NCBI GenBank assembly: GCA_907165135.1
Contig: OU015566.1
Coordinates: 7,858,157 to 7,922,156 of the forward strand
DNA length: 64,000 nt
Source: Oikopleura dioica
Lineage: Eukaryota; Chordata; Appendicularia; Copelata; Oikopleuridae
Reading direction: 5' to 3'
Position 1 is the first letter of the stretch. Each line of letters opens with the position of its first letter. Made by a program: the position numbers and the translations under genes. Under the pieces are notes generated by a model. That model saw nothing but the letters and a program-made list of their open reading frames with translations, did not search any database and had not been told where the DNA came from. Positions 59,230-64,000 of this stretch are shown here, one piece after another.

Positions 59230-59841
59230 TTGAAATTCCATCAGCCTGAAAATCTGCACCAAAAATTCCATGATTTATTTTTTTTGAAATTTTCACTTTG
59301 CAAAATGCTCCATCAAAAAGGAGACAAGATTGAGATAAGAAATTTGGCGAATTGGAACTTCTCATTTGTCATCGTGAAACTCGAAGAGCGTACTTTAGGC
59401 TCAACCGCTCGATCAATCAGCTCAACCCATCGGCAGTGGCATTACGGTAGATTCAGCAGCAGTGCTCTAAAAAGAGTTATCTCCTTGTATTTGTCCAATC
59501 TCGCGGTATGCCACCACTACGGAAATAACAAGATAACGAATATCAACGTTCCACGCATAAGAGCAATTTTTAACAAGGAGGCTTATAAAATTTCAGCCTG
59601 GAATACTTACAGCTACTTTTTTAGAACAGTTGCGCGGCGGCAAAATTCCATTTGGCTTGAGAAAAGGGAACATTTCCATTTCAAGCAGATTTTGTTAGAA
59701 CATCTGAATGTTCGGCGCTGGAATTTTTCACAAGAAGCTCAAAATGTTCGAACTTCTTTCTTTCACCTTTTAAAATACTGGCAGGTTACTGTAGCTCCTC
59801 GGAGAAGCCTATCCGCGTTTAATAGAGCGATAATTTTCTAA
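59230..59841 (+). CDS. uncertain 203-codon open frame
   Basis: The longest uninterrupted frame in the last 15 kb. The composition is basic and aromatic (Lys, Arg, His, Phe, Asn), with no recognisable domain, signal or splice context. Such a frame can arise by chance in AT-rich DNA. It could also be a decayed element gene. I give it low weight. Confidence 0.2.
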   Translation: MKFHQPENLHQKFHDLFFLKFSLCKMLHQKGDKIEIRNLANWNFSFVIVKLEERTLGSTARSISSTHRQWHYGRFSSSALKRVISLYLSNLAVCHHYGNNKITNINVPRIRAIFNKEAYKISAWNTYSYFFRTVARRQNSIWLEKREHFHFKQILLEHLNVRRWNFSQEAQNVRTSFFHLLKYWQVTVAPRRSLSAFNRAIIF

Positions 59842-59950
59842 AACCCAATTTTTTTTGATAGACGATTTATCGCTAAGTACGCCCTTAAAACTGCCATGCT
59901 TGATTAACCGCAAAAAGATACTGTATGTATAAATCACAAGTGCAGAATAT

Positions 59951-60169
59951 AATATTCTGAGTATTTATATTTTTGAGATTGACTTCGTTAATATTGAATC
60001 ATGAGGATCGTTTTCGAACGTTTTCGTTTATTTAAAACATCATCAGTTAGTTTTCTTTCTTTTTACTGTCGTAACAGTTTCTAGTTTTCCTGATGAATCA
60101 TCAGTGATGATGTTTTAAATAAACGAAAACGTTCGAAAACGATCCTCATGATTCAATATTCTGAGTATT
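59951..60169. repeat. palindromic segment with 15-bp direct repeats
   Basis: A reverse-complement pair (arms about 59989-60050 and 60098-60160; shared blocks include ATCATGAGGATCGTTTTCG and GTTTATTTAAAACATC). AATATTCTGAGTATT occurs directly at 59951-59965 and 60155-60169. This looks like a small foldback element or a duplicated insertion scar. Confidence 0.55.
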
Positions 60170-62300
60170 CTTATCATTCGGACCCCAAACAACGAATCTT
60201 TATTTCCAAACTGCCAGCAGTCCTTTATCTGAGTTCCGCTTAGAGGATCCTTAAAATTGGAAAACATATAAATATACAAATATCGTTCCTGAGTGGCGAC
60301 CCGCTGCGTTAAGCGAAGGTCGCTTATCATTTGTGATAACCGGAGTTTCCGAAATCCGCTTGTCGGTGTGTTCCGTTCCGTATGCCCTTCTCGCTCGTGT
60401 CCTGATTTCGATAATCTTATCCACCGCGGGACAACTTATTTACCACTTAAAACCAGAAGGTTTCAGACAATAGACCCGCATCGCGGTTTTTTCGTTAGCT
60501 CAGGGCTCATTATCGATATAATCACTTCAAAATTGCAAATTTTCAAGTTCAGATTTTATTTATTTATCTTTATGTATAAGGTACCATATCAGGGAAAGGA
60601 TAATGGTTCATTTTGAAGTTGAAAAAACTATCCGAGTTTTTTTTAAAGCCAAGCTCTTATTTTTTTGTTGAAAAATCTGTTCAAATTTGATAAAAGTGAC
60701 TGTATTGCTGTTTCATTTTGAGAAATCTTGAACGATGAAAATTACTGATTTTCATCCACCTTATATGCGTATAATCAATGGTTTGTTCCTGAGGCAATAT
60801 GGAGCAAATAATATTTGCCAAATTTTCATACCGTTTCCTGAAAATTTCAACAGCTAGCCTACGGAAAAACAGCTGTTCCACAGCCTTAAAGCCACCTACA
60901 TCGGGTTGTTTTTCCTAGTTTTTTTTTCAAAATGAAACGACTTTCGCTCTTATTTTTGTAGTCCTTTTACGGGAAAGCATTTTAAAATTGAAATTGATCT
61001 GTTCTGATAATATTTCCATGTTTCAAAATGACGCATTTAACTCTCCAAGCTTTCGATATACTGCTAAGATATATCATATATGACTTTATGAATATGTATT
61101 ATTTACGAATCTTTAATAATATAATTTCCGCTAATAAATCCACGCCAATGTCCTTGAAATTTGATGAGCTTTGCATATTTTTATTTTCAAGTGGTCTTAA
61201 ATTAATTCTCAAAATGCAGATTTCATCCGGAAAAATCTCTCTTCTCTCAGCTGCCGTTCTAATGAGACATGGATTTGTAAAGAGAAGCTAGTTACAGATG
61301 TTAACAGGAGTAGCTAAACACGCGTGTAAGATTTATAAATATGCTAACTCGCGTTTTACAGCGACTTTCTTGCTGAAATTTTCGTGGAAAAGAGCTCGTA
61401 ACTGGCAGCGATAATCGGCTCAAAATCTTCGGCTGAAGAAAATATAATGGCCGCTCATTAGTAATCGCTGGTTTTGGTTATAATACGAATTATATAAAGC
61501 TATTGTGGCCAAAAATACACCTGATGTTTTGCGCGCCGTTTTCACCAGCATCAAAGAGTGCACGTCTAAAAAAATGTTCCTGAGTCAGAACTAGAAACAA
61601 AGGATTTCACCTTGCGTGTTCTAAGATTCGCCTTAGTTTGCTTCTGCGCGGCCCCATGTTCTTGGTACCTGCGGCAAGTTGAGCTCTGTGTATTTGTGGT
61701 TTCTTTGTTGAACCGAGTCTTAGCCTCTCAGGAACTTTAGGTGATACCAAGGGTTAACGTGAGAAAGCATAAGCAGCCTACATTTCAGCAGAAAGACAAG
61801 CAAATATAGCGTTATTTTCATTTATTTTACTACAGACACTAGAACAACAGATATTCGTATTTGGCATTCAGATTCATTTTAGACAAGATAGAAGAATTCT
61901 TAAGCAGGAAATTTTCTATTTTTTTTTTGAAAATACGAAAAAACAGCCATTTTATGGTCAATTAATACGATGAAATCGTTTGAACAGCTGTTTTTTGAGG
62001 TCAGGTGTCTCTGAGATTGGAGGCACATTGCCTTGAAAAAGCAGATGCACTAGTGGCATAAATACACCGCTTTACTTAAAATTTCATTTCATTGTTTTTC
62101 AAATGAGTCGAAAGCGTATTAAGAACCAAAGAATGGACTTCCATATATTTTAAAAATATTTTAATAAATTCTGTCAATATTATTGTTGCTTTCATAACTA
62201 AATTCCTGGCCCTGAACAGTAGAAGTTAGGGTATGAATTAGGCTCCATTAAGTACGTTTCTTCCAAAAGATGCATCGCTAGAATCGATTTTTGAAAGGTA
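60170..62300. other. gene-poor region
   Basis: Mostly AT-rich. A GC-richer island at 60290-60480 has overlapping open frames on both strands (the minus frame contains KIIEIRTRARRAYGTEH) that could be a decayed mobile-element gene. Nothing firm is supported. Confidence 0.3.
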
Positions 62301-62303
62301 TAA

Positions 62304-62441
62304 TCAGGATCCAGCGCGTGTCAAAATCTTCCGCTTGAGGTGCCTTATCTGTGGCTTATCATAATGATGGGCCATACGGTAGGTGAAGTGCTGTCTTTTG
62401 ATAAAGAATGATGAGTCTAGGACACGCATGTTCTTACTCAT
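62304..62441 (-). CDS. short basic open frame, tentative
   Basis: 45 codons from ATG 62441 to TGA 62304. It has a basic C-terminal half (YDKPQIRHLKRKILTRAG) and acceptor-like CTACAACAG upstream. Plus-strand frames in the same interval are also open across a plausible GTAGGT...TTGTAG intron, so strand and reality are both uncertain. Confidence 0.15.
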   Translation of the reverse strand: MSKNMRVLDSSFFIKRQHFTYRMAHHYDKPQIRHLKRKILTRAGS

Positions 62442-64000
62442 TTTCGGTACTGCTGTTACTGTTGTAGACTGGTGTTTCTAAAAAGTCAGCAAAAGAAGCT
62501 CCAGAGAGTTCTAAAGCGAGTCAGGTGCCAGTTTCCGCTGCTACTCGACGAGCGGAACACCTCAAGCCGCTCCAGAACGCGGAAGTGATAAATTTGCGAT
62601 ATGCAAGAATTATGTGACGGCTTGTTCCACTTACCAGAAACTGCATCACTGGAGCATTACATTACACTGGCTGCTAGTAATGACGATTCAAGTGGATTCA
62701 CAGAGGATCAAACAAATAAGGTCAAGAAGATCTCAAAACAATAAAAATCAATTGAGCAGTAAAATTGAGCGAGTGAGGGAGCTTTCTTCAGTAAGTTGAA
62801 AAATGTGATTTTATAAAATGAATCAAGAATATTGAAATGATGGTAAGCCGATTGCAGATCAAAAATTTGTTCACTTGAAGAGTTAAATTTCCTGAATAAA
62901 ATATTCTTTACTTATTACCAGTGTTTTCTTTTTATTAGCAGCGACTCATTTCATAACGGCAGATGAAGCTTCTCCCGGTTGAATTTCCTTTATTCCTCCT
63001 TATTTTCCCCTAAACACGCGTTCAAAAGATCTCGCAAAAACTCCCCTGACAGCAGAAAGTTTTCAACAGAACAGTGATCAGTAGAATCGTCAAGCAGAGA
63101 GAAAGATCTGAAAATCAAGTAAAGGAGTTCTCACTATTGAATCGTCTAAGCCAAATATTGTGACGGTTTTTGGTAGCGCATTTTTGGTGGAGGTGTTTGT
63201 AAACAGTCTTTTTTTTGGAGCGATTATACAATTTTGATGGATTAGAAATTCTAATCAAACTTTCATAAATGGCTTCTAAAAGGTCGAAATTCATTGAAAT
63301 TAGCTTTTCTGATTGGCTTAAATGGCTGAAATCGAATTTCTTATTGGCTGAACTCCTAAAAGACGCGATGACGATATCTTTTTACACAGAAACGATCAGG
63401 AAAATTGGCTACAAGGGACCGGTTCTAGTATTTTGATTCTACGAAGAAAATTAGTTTAAAAAGAAAACTTCACAGAATTAGAAATTTTCACGCAACTTTT
63501 TCTGAAGAAAAAACATGAAGGGGCGCGGATTAAAGTGTGTTTGCGGCTGCCCAAAATCATACCCTTTTTAGCGTCTTTATTATTCTTGAGCTGGCGCGCG
63601 CGAAGACTAAACTCCAAATTCAGTTTAAAAATACTTGTATCGTGCCGGGGCAAAGTGAGCCCAGCGCGATATTTTCAAATTTAGACTGTTCAAACAAAGC
63701 ATTCTAGAGGCGAAAAGTCAACCCTTCTGAATTTATTAAGCACGCCGAAAAGCGCGAGCCCGCACTTTCGACGAATTTAAAATCAATTTTGGAAATAAGA
63801 ATCGATTGAAAGCGTGATCATCTGAAAGCATATCGACGGCTTTGCGAATTTAGGGTAATTTCAATAAAACAAGAATCCCCAAAAAACCTTATTTTAGGAG
63901 TCTTGGACACGCAACTCGACCACGTCGCTCGACACTCGTAAAATCCACCATCAGTTAGTAGCTTTATTGGAGCTTCTCTAATAAATTTTGTTTATGGTCT
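62442..64000. other. gene-poor trailing segment
   Basis: Plus-strand open frames at 62468-62600 and 62600-62790 carry splice-like edges (GTTGTAG acceptor, CAGTAAGT donor) but change frame without a resolvable intron. The rest is AT-rich with no feature I can name. Confidence 0.3.

Noticed and set aside
1-64000. CRISPR arrays, bacterial operons or phage modules
   Set aside because: Spliced metazoan genes dominate. The only arrays are the 63-bp transposon repeat and microsatellites.
1-64000. tRNA or rRNA genes
   Set aside because: I saw no cloverleaf with A/B boxes and no rRNA-like conserved block, though a systematic scan was not possible.

Overview
This window looks like animal nuclear DNA from a very compact genome, most probably a larvacean tunicate such as Oikopleura. 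I infer this from the gene content (SMG1, MED25, INTS15, NUP188, SOWAH and C1orf43 homologues), from introns that are mostly 35-60 bp, and from same-strand genes spaced 30-150 bp apart whose starts sit directly behind 3' splice sites, as in trans-spliced operons. The species is not proven by the sequence alone.

Layout. 1-5.5 kb is gene-poor. It holds one candidate membrane-protein gene and two palindromic MITEs with clean target duplications. 5.5-25.2 kb carries three minus-strand genes: SMG1 (NMD kinase), IPPK (inositol-pentakisphosphate 2-kinase) and a serine hydrolase-like gene (SERHL). SERHL is split by a 4.4-kb DNA transposon with about 340-bp terminal inverted repeats (TIRs), a DDE-like transposase gene and a 63-bp tandem array. 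The transposon plus one target-site copy has the exact boundaries of a GT-AG intron.

25.7-46.1 kb is a dense plus-strand block: WDR18, a small unknown gene, INTS15, SOWAH, a small possibly mitochondrial protein, a SpoU-type RNA methyltransferase, SETD3, an unknown gene, NUP188, MED25 and C1orf43. A RING-finger gene lies antisense inside a NUP188 intron. A two-TM-segment gene on the minus strand converges on C1orf43. SMG1 and WDR18 are divergent and share a 470-bp intergenic region.

47-64 kb appears empty by ORF length, but a divergent dihydrofolate reductase gene can be assembled from eight short minus-strand exons (47.6-57.3 kb) with compatible splice phases. Its introns reach 3.7 kb and contain a nested set of foldback transposons: a 2.77-kb element with a perfect 9-bp target duplication and three more elements inserted into its arms. 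57.3-64 kb has no gene I can support firmly.

Functional themes: nuclear RNA and transcription machinery (SMG1, INTS15, MED25, NUP188, WDR18), small-molecule enzymes (IPPK, DHFR, SERHL), protein and RNA methylation (SETD3, SpoU), and heavy foldback/MITE activity that has reshaped the introns.
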